A stretch of DNA of 64,000 bases from Taxillus chinensis (Eukaryota > Streptophyta > Magnoliopsida > Santalales > Loranthaceae), in NCBI GenBank assembly GCA_023512835.1, contig CM042089.1, positions 16,852,562 through 16,916,561 on the forward strand, written 5' to 3'. A program made the translations under genes and the position numbers. Shown here piece by piece: positions 21,910 through 34,106 of this stretch (position 1 is the stretch's first letter; every line of letters begins with the position of its first letter). The notes beneath the pieces are model-generated. The model saw only the letters and a list, made by a program, of their open reading frames with translations. It was not told the origin of the DNA and did no database searches.

Positions 21910-22824
21910 CCATTAAGAGATGATCAACCATGGATCCTCCTAAGATCACAGACTACTCTCGTGACTCGCAAGTCCTAAGTTTTATTTTACAAGTTTTGAT
22001 AATTAAATTTCATTTTTCAATTCTTCATTCAATTATCTAAAACATGCAATAGGTTCGCGACGCCCACAGCATGGATTCAATCAGTAAAATAAAATCATTC
22101 ATGAGATAGAGATAAGAAATAATCACGCAAATTCATACAATCAAGATATTGAGATTGGGCTACTCCTAATCTCTAAAGCAAAAGAGATTATTCCATTAAA
22201 TAATGAAGAAATATATTTATATCAATTAAATTAGAAATTTGAGATTAAGAAGGGAGAAGAAACGACAACCAACCTGTCACGAGGGCATACAATCAATCCC
22301 CCATCCAAGACCAAGGTGTTCTTGAATCACGATTACATGAAAATCACCCAAAACCAAAGAGAAATCTAAGAAACCAAATCTAGGGTTCTTAACCGTCAAA
22401 GAGGGCTCCCCTAGGGTCCAGAATCCCTAACAACATCCTATACTTGTTCCTTATATAGTCCCCCTAAATATTACATTAAAAATAAAATAGGAAAAATACA
22501 AAATGGGGCAAAAGTCGACGCCTGTCGCGACGAAGGCAAAAGACCTTGTCGCGATGAAATATATTTTCTTCTGTGTCGAAACGAAGGCAAAAAATCTTGT
22601 CGCAACGACATTCTTTGTCCAAATCTGTATTATACTTCAATTCGCCCAGTTCTTTCCTGTTTGCCTACAAAATACACCCAAAATACAACGCAACTCTACA
22701 AAACACTAAAACATGACAAACAACATGATTTAACACTCAATCATAATAAAAACACTCAAAACACTATGAAAAATGAATGCAAATAGGGGAAAGACACATG
22801 AAAAATCTATATAAATTAACATCA
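21910..22824 (-). repeat. Element F 3' LTR, second piece
   Basis: Continues the piece ending at 9018 and matches 26190-27128. Contains a TATA-like CTATATAA on the - strand (22451-22458). At 22520-22610 a ~50-bp block with GTCGCGAC and AAGGCAAAA is present twice. Confidence 0.85.
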
Positions 22825-24572
22825 TCAAATTCCCCCACACTTACCGCTTGCTCGTCCTCGAACAAGAACAAAAACAAACAAACAATCAGTCACACATAAA
22901 ATGGTATAAAATAAGAAAAAGAAAACACAAATGAGATTATGGTTAATTTAGCTATTCAAGTCCCATACGAAAGAGAATGAAAGGCAAACAAGTTATAAGC
23001 AATTCACTTTAGGTACTATACATGGAAGTCCCCCACACTTAGTCCAAAAATCACATGCCATCATCACAAAAACACTAAGGAACAACCAAGTGAAACAAAT
23101 TCAAAAGCCATTACCAATGAATCACATGGAGTCCCCACAAAGGTGAATCAAAAGCTCACTCAAATGATAAGTCTCACACCACTCACACTCAAATCCCTAA
23201 CGGATTTTCAGACTTTAAGAAAGTGCAAGAGGTATCTCAGTGCGGTGACAACCACAAATCTTACCACTAACCCAATTAGCCTTTGCCAATAACCACCTTG
23301 AGAGGTAAGCTGCCAAAAGTGATGCTCGATAAATAAAATAATTTTCAAACACAACACACTAGTTTCTTTTTCCCTATAGTGGCAATGATATCCAATGATA
23401 ATAACAGTTGGGGTTTACAAAGCTATCACATCCTCTTGGGCTCATGAAAAACCACAAGAGTTTACAAAATACAAAAAGTATCCCAATTACAATAATAATG
23501 CCATAACTAAAAGAGAAAGGAATAAATTGGCCATATATAGGGGGTGATTAGGCCACTACACAAGACACGCAACAAAACATAAACCTTTTTTTTTCTTTTT
23601 TTCTTTTTCATTTTTATATTGCCTTTTTTTCTTTTTTTTTCCCAACATAAGCTACAATCTAGAAAAAAAAACACGTAGGCAACTAACATCAAAGTATTAG
23701 TGACTCCACTCAACCATGCTTGCTCTAACCAATCACCACAATGCAACCATACAATACACTTGCCTAAAATCATCAACCAGGGAGATAATTATTCACTCAT
23801 GAAAGAACACAATATGGGGAGACTGTTTCGCTCAATCACACAACTCCATGGATAAATTTAGCAAATGCCCAAAAATGTGAAACACATTAGCAAAGAACCC
23901 AAGTTTTAGTTCAAACATATGACAATCTCATCCTAAGGTCAAAGAAATCCAACACATAGACCCAAAGGTAAAATTACCCAAGTCAAGCATGCATCTCAAT
24001 TTTTAGCATGGCAAATGGAGAAAAGTTTTAAAAAAAAATCACCAAAACTTGCAAAACCAAATCTTCCATATAATATCTCCAAACACATCCAAGCAAATCA
24101 TACAATCACAAAAATGAAAATGAAAATAAAAATAAAAATAAAAATAAAATAGCATGTAAACGCTCCCCCCCCCCCCCCGGTAGAAAAACACAATGTCCTC
24201 ATTGTGAAAAGGAACAAACACCCATGGAAAGCATGCAAACACACATATAACAAATAATAAAAGAAAAAAAAAGAAAAGAAAAGGCATATCAAGGGCAAAG
24301 GGATTTTTATTCAAAAATCAAACACACAAGAAAATAAAATTTTATTGAAAAGAATTTAAAAAGAAAACAACATTATTAAAAAATGGCCAAATTAGGAGGC
24401 CGGGGTGAGAAGGATAAGTCATATATAAAAATAAGAAAAACAAATACCATACCAAAATCAGGTGGCCGCGGCATGTAGGAGAGATCATACCAGTGTGGAA
24501 TTAAGGGCACTCCTACATACCCTTTAATTCACTGATAGGGCTGCAAAGGGAGGTCCTGCATACTTAGGCCCT
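22825..24572 (-). other. Non-coding internal part of F, 3' side
   Basis: The polypurine tract AAGTGTGGGGGAATT (- strand, 22828-22842) sits beside the LTR, preceded by GAGGACGAGCAAG, the wording seen before the LTR in Athila-like and related non-autonomous elements. The rest is AT-rich with poly-A/T runs and a C13 run at 24166-24178. No coding match. Confidence 0.5.
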
Positions 24573-25307
24573 TCAAGTGAGAAACCTCACACAAGCAAGA
24601 AAAAGAAAAATGCAAACTACAACTATATCTAAAAAAGAAAAAGAAATGAGTAAAACAAATAAACTACATAGGGAGTGAGAGGGTGGTTTATAATATTCAA
24701 TAATTTGCACCTCCACTGAATTAGAGCAAGAAGGAATAGTTACCTCATGACTTACCTGCCCGGGCTCTTGGACATGCAACTGGAGTCTCTTTGTAATTAC
24801 ATGTTCGGGGACGTCTCCCTCCACAATGGTCTCATGTAAATGATCAACTCCAAAGAATGCCATTAACTAGTGGTGTACGCTCGGGGGAGCAGCCATCAAT
24901 GATATCATCTTGGCCCTATAAAATAAATCAACACACAACAGGGACCAAGAAAAAGTATTATGCTCATCATCTTCCCTAATGCCATCTATCTCCCTAAGAG
25001 GATGCTCACTCACTAATCCTGTGTTATCAATATGCGCACAAGGTGCTTCAATGCCATTATTAAAAGGACTACTAGAAAGGGTACAAAAATGTAAAAATTT
25101 ATGCAACCCAACAATCAAGCTCTCGGTCTCCTCTATGGACTCTAGCAAGCCATGATATCTATCCCCACAGATACTCAAAGCAATAAGACAATCAAAAGCA
25201 TTCCTATGGGCGGCCTTAACAAGGTCTTTAAGGGTAGCATCATCAATGGTAGAGCTCTCTAAAGCTGCAACCTCTCTATAGGAAGTGCAAGTGAATTCAA
25301 AAGGCAT
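24573..25307 (-). CDS. Unrecognised ORF pair inside element F
   Basis: Two - strand frames: 25307-24867 (146 codons, MPFEFTCTSYREVAALES...) and 24863-24573 (96 codons, MAFFGVDHLHETIV...), three bases apart after a stop. I do not recognise either. The first has no zinc knuckle, protease or polymerase motif; the second ends in a hydrophobic tail (VLLISFSFLDIVVVCIFLFLACV) that may be chance translation of T-rich DNA. They occupy the place where the non-autonomous element B also has unassigned frames, so they may be decayed gag-position ORFs. Real coding status is doubtful. Confidence 0.3.
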
Positions 25308-25761
25308 GTATCAGCCATATGATAACCACTTTCGCAACAAGTACAAAACACAAGAGGCAATGATTTAATATATGCATCAAGAGCACACTAATAATTAGGA
25401 TCATCATGAGTGACACCTAAGTGCAGTTGGCTGAGCTGCCTAATAGTAGCCTTAGGACATCGGGAGGACTCATTTTAAAATATATTAAACAGTACACAAC
25501 TAGCTAGAAAGAAAAACAAATAAAATAAACTAATAAAAAAACAACAAATAAAAAAACAATATAAATAAATAAATAAAAACAACAACTAAAAAAATAAAAG
25601 CAAAGAAAAAAATATGAAAACACACCGAGGGAATGAAAAAAAATAATAAATAAAATAAATAAATAAATCACACAATCAAATGAAAAATAAAATCAAACAC
25701 ATATATATACATGCCTAGTCCAATTTTCACACTTTCAGCTAAAGTCCCCAAGACTGTCATG
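25308..25761 (-). other. Non-coding leader part of F
   Basis: A-rich DNA (AAATAAATA-type runs) between the ORF pair and the primer site. Nothing else seen. Confidence 0.5.
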
Positions 25762-25780
25762 TCCTCGGCAACAACGCCAA
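25762..25780 (-). other. Primer-binding site of F, tRNA-Asp type (diverged)
   Basis: TTGGCGTTGTTGCCGAGGA on the - strand, close to the TGGCGCCGTTGCCGGGGA seen in element B, three bases from the LTR edge. Confidence 0.65.
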
Positions 25781-25783
25781 AAT

Positions 25784-27128
25784 TGATACAGCGCTTTGTC
25801 GCGCTCACGCTATCAAAATAATATTTATAAAACCTAACTAACCAGTAGAAAGGAAGTAAGGGTCGATCCCACAGAAACACGATTGGAAATCTCTAACCTA
25901 GTTGTGTTCCTATTGTCTAAGCAAACAATGTGATAAAATAAAATAAAATAAAATAATTAAATAAAATAAAAGAAATCCTATAAAAAAAATAGATAATAAG
26001 ATAATAAAATTCTAGGGTTGAGATTCAACACAATTTCCAAATCCTTATCATATGGTTTGATTGATTATTCTTACAGTCTCTAATCATCTTAAGGTAATTG
26101 ATCCTATGGTAACCGCCAATCGCTTTCACGTGAATAACGGTGTGCTTAGCCTTAGCAATGACTACTCTCGTGACTCGCTAAATTAAAGCCAAACCCATTA
26201 AGAGATGATCAACCATGGATCCTCCTAGGATCACGGATTACTCTCGTGACTCGCAAGTCTTACGTTTCATTTTACAGGTTCCGATAATTAAATTTCATTT
26301 TTCAATTCTTCATTCAATTATCTAAAACATGCAATAGGTTCACGACGCCCACAATGAGATTCAATCGGTAAAATAAAATCATTCATGAGATAGAGATAAG
26401 AAATAATCACGCGAATTCATACAATCAAGATATTGAGATTGGGCTACTCCCAATCCCTAGGAAACAGGGATTATTGAGATTGGGCTTCATTATTCTATGA
26501 AATAATGAAGAAACATATTTATATCAATTAAATTAGAAATTTAGGATTAAGAAGGGAGAAGAAACGACAACCAACTTGTCACGAGGGCATACAATCAATC
26601 CCCCATCCAAGACCAAGGTGTTTTTGAATCAAGATTACATGAAAATCACCCAAAACCAAATAGAAATCTAAGAAACCAAACCTAGGATTCTTAACCGTCA
26701 AAGAGGGCTCCCCTAGGGTCCAAAATCCCTAACAACATCCTATACTTGTTCCTTATATAGTCCCCCTAAATATTACATTAAAAATAAAATAGGAAAAATA
26801 CAAAATGGGGCAAAAGTCGAAGTTTGTCGCGACAAAGGCAAAAGACCTTGTCGCGACGAAATATATTTTCTTCTGTGTCAAAATGAAGGTAAAAAGTCCT
26901 GTCGCAAGAACATTCTTTGTCCAAATCTGTATTTTACTTCGATTCGCCCAGTTCTTTCCTGTTTGCCTGCAAAATACACCCAAAACACAACGCAACTCTA
27001 TAAAACACTAAAACATGACAAACAACATGATTTAACACTCAATCATAATAAAAACACTCAAAAGACTATGAAAAATGAATGTAAATAGGGGAAAGACACA
27101 TATGAAAAATCTATATAAATTAACGTCA
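25784..27128 (-). repeat. Element F 5' LTR
   Basis: 1345 bp, TGATACAGCG...TTAACGTCA in window orientation (TG...CA in either reading). It is the complete copy and shows what A interrupted in the left LTR. Confidence 0.85.
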
Positions 27129-27498
27129 TTAACTATCAATATAAGCAGGAATACTGTTCAACATTCGAAGACCAAGCATATTGATTATCGCTACCACTAC
27201 ATCAAAGAACAAGTGGAAAAGGGACATGTGTAATTGGGTTATGTTCCCACTCAGGAACAAACTGCTGATATCCTCACAAAATCTCTATCCATTGAGCTGT
27301 TTGATAGACACCAACACGGGTTGTCTGTATAGCTTCCTCCTCACACCTAAGGTGTTAATAGGGTTCCGTCCTTCTTCTTTGCAATTGGTTGGAAAAGGGG
27401 GAGAAAAAGATATTGTGTCCAAGGGGAGTTTGGGAGCCCCGAAGTTGAAGGCTCGAAGATTGTTCACATATGTTGCCAACAATTTCAAAGGGGGAGAT
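27129..27498 (+). pseudogene. Copia E RNase H C-terminal part and 3' tail
   Basis: The + strand encodes the last part of copia RNase H with one in-frame stop: INISRNTVQHSKTKHIDYRYHYI, then EQVEKGHV, then YVPTQEQTADILTKSLSIELF. This is the expected C-terminal block of a copia polyprotein. The coding part ends near 27310. The following ~190 bases lead to the polypurine tract AAAGGGGGAGAT (27487-27498). It confirms that the copia relic left of F continues on this side. Confidence 0.8.
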
Positions 27499-28605
27499 TG
27501 TTGTTCCCATGGTACTTTGGTTATCATTGTTGTCAATAGAATGCAGAAGTGGGAGGACGCAGGGTCGAAGATCTGTACTGGGTAGGATAACTTCGTAGAG
27601 TGATCTCTTAAAGTGAGCTCGTAGAGGGAGTCTAACTATGTACTTACAGGGTCGAAGACTCGGAGATCCAGACTCGAAGATCCATAAGGTCGAAGATTAG
27701 ATGACTCAAAGATTTGCGGAATCGACAATCAACGGACCATCAGGCTCCAAGCATCACCGAAAGAACACAGGTCGCAGACTTGTAGATCCACAAGGTCGAA
27801 GATTCGAAGACCCAAGATGTAATCAGGTGAAGAGCAGCGTCTCGGAGACTTGAAGACTTGCAGGCTCAAAGACCCATCGGGTGTAGAGTGGCAAAGTTGT
27901 AGAGTCGAAGCCTATAGGGTCGAAGCTCGTAGGGTCGAAGATTAGGAGACCCATTGCCGAGAACAAAGACCCGTTGATGTGAATAGATGATTAGCCAAGG
28001 TAGAATGAGGTTGTTGCTGGCTTGAAGATATGAAGACTAGTAGAGTCAAAGTTAGTTGATTACTTGTTCTAACCTAGATTCGAAGCCAAATAGCAGAAAA
28101 ATTGGAAGATCAATTCAAAGATCCAAGGCTCGAAGTTTCAAACTCGAAGATTCGAAGGTGAAGACTCGGGGGTAGTAGCATGTGTATCTTGAGAAAGACT
28201 GAAAGTGAGATAACAAGTGAGTTAATCTATCTTTGTTGCTCATACATTCACGAACAAATTGTGAGTTTGGCGAAGGAGTGGTTAAAGGTCAAGCAGTGCA
28301 AATGACTGAATACGCAGGAGCAGATTGCGCTAGACAGTTCTTCAAAGTGAGTGAGTTCTGGAGTGATACTGTTTTTGTATTTGTATTTAAAAGCAAAAAT
28401 AGTTGATCCTATTGTAACAAGGGCTAGACCCTACTGTATCCAAAGCTTATAGTGGATTGGACTCGGTGTAGGTACACCCTCACCACCGTGGAGTAGATCA
28501 TAATGATCGAACCACGTAAACCGTGTGTCTTTTGTCTTTTACTTCCCAAACATACCTATTATTAAGCTGATCTTGCATAAAATACTAAAATACGCAGCGG
28601 CAACA
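27499..28605 (+). repeat. Copia E LTR (end uncertain)
   Basis: It starts TGTTGTTCCC directly after the polypurine tract. The body at 27560-28170 is a degenerate TCGAAGA(C/T)-rich minisatellite. The end is taken at CGGCAACA (28605) by the usual CA rule; no second copy is present to confirm it. Confidence 0.6.
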
Positions 28606-28621
28606 ATCGAACCAACGGTGA

Positions 28622-28704
<83 letters not shown>

Positions 28705-29160
28705 TCCTCCTCCAAAAGTGGGATGGCAACTAGGGTTTCTTTTTTCCCCTCCCAAAAATATAGAACACACATATATAACAAAGAAAACATTCTACACTAG
28801 GTCAATGTGGCTCAGAACACGTGATGCCTTCATGTCTACCTCCGCTACTCTGGATCACTTGATGCTGCAGATCAATCCGAGCTAGCCACGCTACAAATTA
28901 CTTCGGATTATCGAGTTTGAGAGATTGCTCAACTAATGGGATCGCTCGGATCCTTACTTCGTGCCTAGGGATCGCTCAGATCCTTACTCCGTGCTAATGG
29001 ATCGCTCAAATCCTTACTCTGTGTTAAGGGATCGCTCGGATCCTTATTCCGTATCATTGATGTCTCGGATGAAGTCCCGGATGATAATCTGATGCTCCGG
29101 ATTTGACCACGATGATCCAAATTTGACAATGATCCTCCTTTGCTCACTCTAACATACTAG
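28606..29160. repeat. (CT)n tract and 30-bp repeat patch
   Basis: 28629-28702 is an almost pure CT microsatellite. From 28938 to 29056 there are four ~30-bp units of the type GGATCGCTCAGATCCTTACTCCGTG. The phrase TTACTCCG also makes up the LTR repeats of element A. No gene seen. Confidence 0.75.
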
Positions 29161-29249
29161 AAAACACATAAAGACCAAAATTTTAGCACCATAAGGCACC
29201 TCCCAACCTCTAACTCTCTAAACTTAGACACGGGTCCTCACAATATCAG

Positions 29250-29861
29250 GTAGCCCTCTCTGTCTTTTTCCATTCTGATTTATACTGAATTAGAGATTTG
29301 GTTTATGCCATAGTTGAAGCAAGTTCTTGTACATTTCTCCTTTTTAACTAGAGTTTCACCCATGTCTGCAATCCATCCATGAAGGCAAATAACGAATCCT
29401 TTGGGGACATATCTGGAATCTCCAACATCAACTCAGAGAACTCCCGATCATATTCATGCACCGTACCTTTCTGAGCAAGACGCCTGAGCTTTGCTCTAGA
29501 TGCATCTTCCTACTTTGACCTCTTTGATTTCCTCCGGCATCGCTAGGATTTGTGCTAAGAGATTCACCATCAAGTTATCGAACTGAGGTTTGAGGTCAAC
29601 TACGACAGAGTCAAGTAGCCCTTGCATCTTCTTGAACATATCGTAGTCTCCCGACTTGATTCTTTCTATGGCTTTACTATGCCGCTCGATGGCCTCTATC
29701 TGGTACGTCAGTGCCAACTCCAATTTGTATAGTCGACCTTCTAACGGGCATCTCTCCCTCGTACATGACTTGTCTCTATTTGACTCCTTCGTGGTGCACT
29801 CCTTTTCCCTTCCATCATGGACACCACCTATGACTGTCAAACTTGCTCCCATGCTCGACAT
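29250..29861 (-). pseudogene. Gypsy-type gag of element G
   Basis: Frame 1 (29861-29496): MSSMGASLTVIGGVHDGRE, then a helical Glu/Lys-rich stretch (QIEAIERHSKAIERIKSG) and MPEEIKEV. After a stop, a second frame (about 29510-29340) carries the diagnostic gag block ASRAKLRRLAQKGTVHEYD, REFSELMLEIPDM and DSLFAFMDGL; a third frame holds RRNVQELASTMA. Part of the gag between frames 1 and 2 looks deleted. The capsid-type protein would package the element's RNA. It is dead as read. Confidence 0.75.
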
Positions 29862-29934
29862 CGTACCGCTTCAAAATGGATAGTTTTTTGGATGCTGAGT
29901 TCGAACAAGGTTTGACGCCTCTTGTTTAATCACT

Positions 29935-29946
29935 GCTCTGATACCA
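29935..29946 (-). other. Primer-binding site of element G (initiator tRNA-Met)
   Basis: TGGTATCAGAGC on the - strand, two bases from the LTR edge at 29949. Confidence 0.85.
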
Positions 29947-29948
29947 CT

Positions 29949-30555
29949 TGTCACAAGGCCAAATTTATCTTCAGCACACCACCCATGCAGCTCCTAGTTT
30001 CCCTTGTATCTTAGCCATTTAGGTTTAGCCTGTCTTCAATCAGATATACTCCTTTGATCTTGGATCTTCATCCGGATCGTCTCCTTCGATCTTGGGACCT
30101 GTAAGCAATCTCACACACAATAGAAAATACACACACACGGAAGCTCTATGAGAATATGATCTCTTATATTGATGTAAGGAAAGCTTTACAGTGTTGAAAC
30201 TATCATTTGAGCCTTGCTCTACATATAAATGTTAGCGCTATTTGGTCTTCACCACTAGAAGACATTTAAAGTGATACAACATATACGATGGCCTAACTCT
30301 GCCTCTCACACATTAGAAAACATTTAATCTATTACAAAGTCTTTGATGACGTGTCTATGCCCTAACTTGCACCAGGAAACATCCTATATGATAATATACA
30401 AGTCCCCACACGACAAATGTGATACAAAATTCTCCAAGTGTGACACAAGTCTCCATCATCTGACTAGCCAGATTCTAGTGTGCAAGTCTCCATCAAATTT
30501 GGGGAGGTCTGTTGATCACTATCGGTGCTGACGAGTGGGTTTGGACGTGGTGCCA
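29949..30555 (-). repeat. LTR of element G
   Basis: 607 bp with TG...CA ends in window orientation (TGTCACAAGG...GTGGTGCCA). The inner edge is fixed by the primer site; the outer edge is where element B begins, so the LTR could have been longer. Confidence 0.6.
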
Positions 30556-30975
30556 TGATAACGTGCATTTTATGCCGTTATTCTAGTGTTTATTTAGGAT
30601 GTTTAAGAGCATGATTAGAGCCTTATTGCTTAATATATCATATATATTTGCTCTAACCCCTAGGAAGATGCTATTTGCAAATACATGCGTTTTTAAGCTG
30701 TTTTGGCAGATTTTGGAGCTCACTTTTGACATAGTAGATGGCCTCAAACAATTGGCGTGCAAGAACAAAAGTTTCTTAGAATGATGTCCTCTACCTACCA
30801 CAGAAATTTCAGAGCATTTGGAGCTGCACGTGAATTCACCCATTTCACGTGCAAGCCTATTTTTGCCTCTCAGGCCTCTACAGGATGCAAGGAAGCTTGG
30901 GGAGAAGTTTGAGCTGATTTGGAGGTGCACGTGAATTCACCATATCACGTGCAAATTGACGTGCAGAGATATTTT
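30556..30975 (+). repeat. Element B 5' LTR, first piece
   Basis: Matches 37439-37857 almost exactly. Interrupted by the solo LTR at a T-run; resumes at 32791. Confidence 0.95.
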
Positions 30976-32790
30976 TGTAAGGACCCGTACCTTGAGTTAG
31001 TTAGTTTTGCCTCCTGAGTAGAGTTTTTCTAGATTTTGACCTAGTAAATGGACTCCAATGAATTCACATGCAAAAGGAAAGATGCTTAGAATGGTGTCCT
31101 CTATCTACCACAGAAGTTTCAGGCCAAATGGACATGTATGTGAGGTGCACATGATATGGGTCCAATTCACGTGCAAGTGTAATTGTCTTCTAAATGATGC
31201 AAGGAGGCTAGGGGTGAAGTTTGAGAGCATTTGGAGTCCATATGGAGGTGCACGTGAATTGGGGAATTCACGTGCAAATTGGCGTGCAGGCTTATTTTTG
31301 CATGGTTCCCTTGGTTTTGACATTCTAAGGAACTTTCTCCAAAGGACCATGTTGAAATTCTGAGTATTTTGGCCTGTATGGGTGCGGAAAGGTGCTAACT
31401 TGTGTAATCAAAACGACGTCGTTTTGATGCTGGGATTCACTTAATCAAAACTACGTCGTTTTGATGTTGTGTTGTCTATATAAGGAGGAGAAGCCCTCTG
31501 TTTTAGGGTTAGGGTTTGTTGCTCCACCACCGTCGCAGAGAGAGAGAGAGGGAAGGAGAGCTCCTGGTTGCTGCCGGGCGTCTTGCGTGGGTGGTCGGTG
31601 ACTCGTGGGTGGACAGCGTTCGACGTGGGATCGGGACTTTCTTGTGTTGTTGCGTTTTACTTGAGGTAGGGATTCGTTCTTCCTAAGTCCTCCTCTGTCC
31701 TAGGGTCCTAGGGCAGAATAAGAGTTATATCTCGTTATATTATTTATATGTAAATTCATATAGGTGTGATCTCCTATATGAATGTTGGCCTTGATGGCGT
31801 TTTGGTGTGATTTCGAGGTTGGGTGGTTAGTGCATGTTAAGTGTTTGATAAAATGTCGGTGTGGATATGCCTGTATGAATATGCCTGTGTGTATGCTCGA
31901 ACGTGTTTGAAATAATGCCTGTGAGGCTATGCATATTATGTGTTTGGAATACTCGCTGTGTGGTCGGGTTTGTGAGCCTTGTGAATATATGCATGTTAAG
32001 TGTTCGACGTTATTCCCGTGTGACTAAGTATATTAAGTGTGATGTTATGCCTGTATGGCCTTGTGTGCTGCGTGTTTGCTTGTACACCCGGTGGCTGTGG
32101 AAGCCCGGGACTGTTTTGTGGAACCCGGTGGGCTGTGGAAGCCTGGGACTGTTTTGTGGAACCCGGTGGCCGTGGAAGCCCGGGACTGTTTTGTGGAACC
32201 CGGTGGCTGTGGAAGCCCGGGACTGTTTTGTGGAACCCGGTGGTCAGGAAGCCCGGGGGCTGTTCTTGAGACCCGGTGGCCGTGGAAGCCCGGGAGTGTT
32301 TATGTACCAGTCCATGTATGATTGTGTTTGCTGTTATAGCTTGTAACTATATCCGATGGAATAATTGTATCACGACACAAAGACTTGTACACGAGGCATG
32401 TAGATGTTAGGTGCATGGGATGGGTTGGGGAGACATGATCCCTACTGAGCTGTGGTTGCTCACCCCTCCTACCATGTTGTTTTCTTTACAGGGAACCTAC
32501 GGGCGTTAGGTGGGACCCCAAGGTGGAAGACCTTATTTACCTTACTGGTTTATGTTTTTTTTTTTTATGGGAATCGATGTAACCCCAATGGGGATGGATT
32601 GAAAGGAGGACTTTGTAATAAAGACTGATTTGGTTTGTGGACTGCTTTGATGGACTTTATATTTCTTGAATGTGTTGTGAATGTTTAAAATGTTAAATTC
32701 TTGATTTGTATCCTAATCCCTTTGCCCTCCGTGTGGGAAAAAGGGGAGTCACGTACCGGTTTCCTCGGGTTGGAAATCCGGGGCGTGACA
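30976..32790 (+). repeat. Solo LTR of the C (Tekay) family inside the B LTR
   Basis: 1815 bp, TGTAAGGACC...GGCGTGACA, homologous over its full length to the two LTRs of element C. No internal sequence is attached. Flanks: TTTT on the left and TTTTTGG on the right; the undisturbed site in the right B LTR reads ATATTTTTGG, so a 4-bp TTTT duplication fits exactly. Contains six 37-bp repeats (32090-32296), palindromes at 31407-31428 and 31444-31465, and a TATA box at 31477-31483. Confidence 0.95.
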
Positions 32791-33872
32791 TTTTTGGACC
32801 GATCCTATCGTTTTTTCATGCTGATCATTTGTTTCTGAAGGCCCATGTCGAAATTGTGGATGGAAGATAGAGATTTTAAAGTTTCGAGTGTTACTTATCA
32901 AAACTACGCCATTTTGATAAATGGGCTAGGGTACACACCTCAAAGCCCATCCAAACTCTATAAATACAGCCTCCACGCCCTCTGCTATGCATACCTAGAC
33001 CCCCTACACGTTTTTAGAGACAGAGAGAGGCTCCACGACTTGGAGGTTGCTCCTTGACCTAGGAGAGCAGCCGTCGCAGCAGCCGTCGCAGATTTTGGAG
33101 CCTGGATTTGAAGCTTTACTATGCGCGTGGTTAAGAAGAAGATGTTGAGCTTTTCTACTTTGTGTTTCTTGTAATCATGCGTGAGTAGTCTTTTAATCTA
33201 GGGGAGCAATGTAGCCCCCTTGTTGCTTTGCTGTGTTTATGATTATTGGGTTTGGATGATGGAAGTTTTGCATGTTTTATGAATCCGTTTCTTAAGTTCT
33301 ATCTTTGGATGTCCACCTTGGTATTCTTAGCCCTAGTCGAGGGCGGATTGAGATTCATAACTTATTTGTAATTGGTGTGATCATTATCCTTTTGCAAGTA
33401 TGATTTATTGGCTTTGCATGTTTGTGTGTTTAGATGACCATTCGGCATACAACTCTTAAAAGGACCTCAATGACCATTTATTGTCCTTGGCTTATGTTTA
33501 GCATGTTTTCAATCAGACAACCCTAATACCATGAACCAGTAGAGATAACATAGGGAGGTGAAATTGTGACCCTAGATGCTTTTAATCCTTGAATCTTAAT
33601 CCTAAAATCACTTTGCTTTCTTTGTTTATTCAGAAAACCAAATAAAAATTAGATCTTTAGTTTAAAAAAGAAAACTTTTTGCCAAGACATTTTATAGAAC
33701 AAGAGTAATTGGGTGTTTTGATTTGAGAACTAGAGAACTAGGCTAATCCCTGTGGGTTCGACCCCTTGCTTGCTGCTATTCTTTTAGTGCAAACTTAGGG
33801 AATTTATTATCTTGAAGAGAGATTTAACGACATTAGCTAGCTCTTTTAGAGAGGCTAAAAATCTGTCTGTCA
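32791..33872 (+). repeat. Element B 5' LTR, second piece
   Basis: Matches 37858-38939. Includes palindrome copy 32897-32918 and TATAAATA at 32959-32966. Confidence 0.95.
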
Positions 33873-33875
33873 AAT

Positions 33876-33893
33876 TGGCGCCGTTGCCGGGGA
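33876..33893 (+). other. Primer-binding site of B (tRNA-Asp type)
   Basis: TGGCGCCGTTGCCGGGGA, three bases after the LTR end. This is the primer site usual in Athila-like gypsy elements. Confidence 0.9.
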
Positions 33894-34106
33894 TTCAACG
33901 GTTGACTAGCTTTAGAAATCAACATTGAGTGAAATTGTTTGAATTCTGATCTTGGTGTTTTATTTTGTCTTTTATTTTATGTTATTTTGTGTTCTTTATT
34001 TGTTTATTTTGCATTGTTCGGAGCTGCTGGGTGTGTTCTTGTTGTTTTACAGGAACATACACCAAGTGTTTGAGGTATTGCTAATTGTGTATGCGATGAG
34101 GGGAAC

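Larger units (their letters stand above)
8640..27128 (-). mobile_element. Non-autonomous LTR element F (LARD type), split by A
   Basis: Two LTR copies: left 8640-9018 plus 21910-22824 (interrupted by A), right 25784-27128. Read on the - strand, the right copy is the 5' LTR: next to it at 25762-25780 is a primer site close to the tRNA-Asp type (TTGGCGTTGTTGCCGAGGA). The left copy is preceded internally by a purine tract (22828-22842). The ~3-kb internal part codes for no recognisable gag or pol, so copying would need enzymes from elsewhere. The left copy lacks the last ~35 bases of the LTR, and the expected duplication of TTAAC (27129-27133) is not found on the left. Confidence 0.75.
7150..28605 (+). 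mobile_element. Degenerate Ty1/copia element E, split by F and A
   Basis: Left part (7150-8639): end of gag with a zinc-knuckle remnant, protease, GAG-pre-integrase and the start of integrase. Right part (27129-28605): the last third of copia RNase H, a purine tract and one LTR. Both parts are on the + strand and stand in the right order, with nested element F between them. The integrase core, the whole RT and most of RNase H (about 2.5 kb expected) are missing at the left junction. No 5' LTR is visible. Multiple stops and frame changes show an old insertion. Confidence 0.8.
29250..30555 (-). mobile_element. Truncated Ty3/gypsy element G (LTR plus gag)
   Basis: On the - strand: a presumed 5' LTR (30555-29949), an initiator-tRNA-Met primer site (29946-29935), then gag from ATG 29861 to about 29250. 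No protease or pol follows; the element is cut short near 29250. The gag text resembles Reina/chromovirus-type gypsy gags. Element B abuts the far end of the LTR at 30556. Confidence 0.7.

Noticed and set aside
28539..28800. Open frames of alternating Ser-Leu or Arg-Glu
   Set aside because: Translation of the (CT)n microsatellite.
32039..32346. Open frames in the 37-bp LTR repeats (also 50223-50652 and 57514-57954)
   Set aside because: The same repeats read in all three frames; located in LTRs; no domain.
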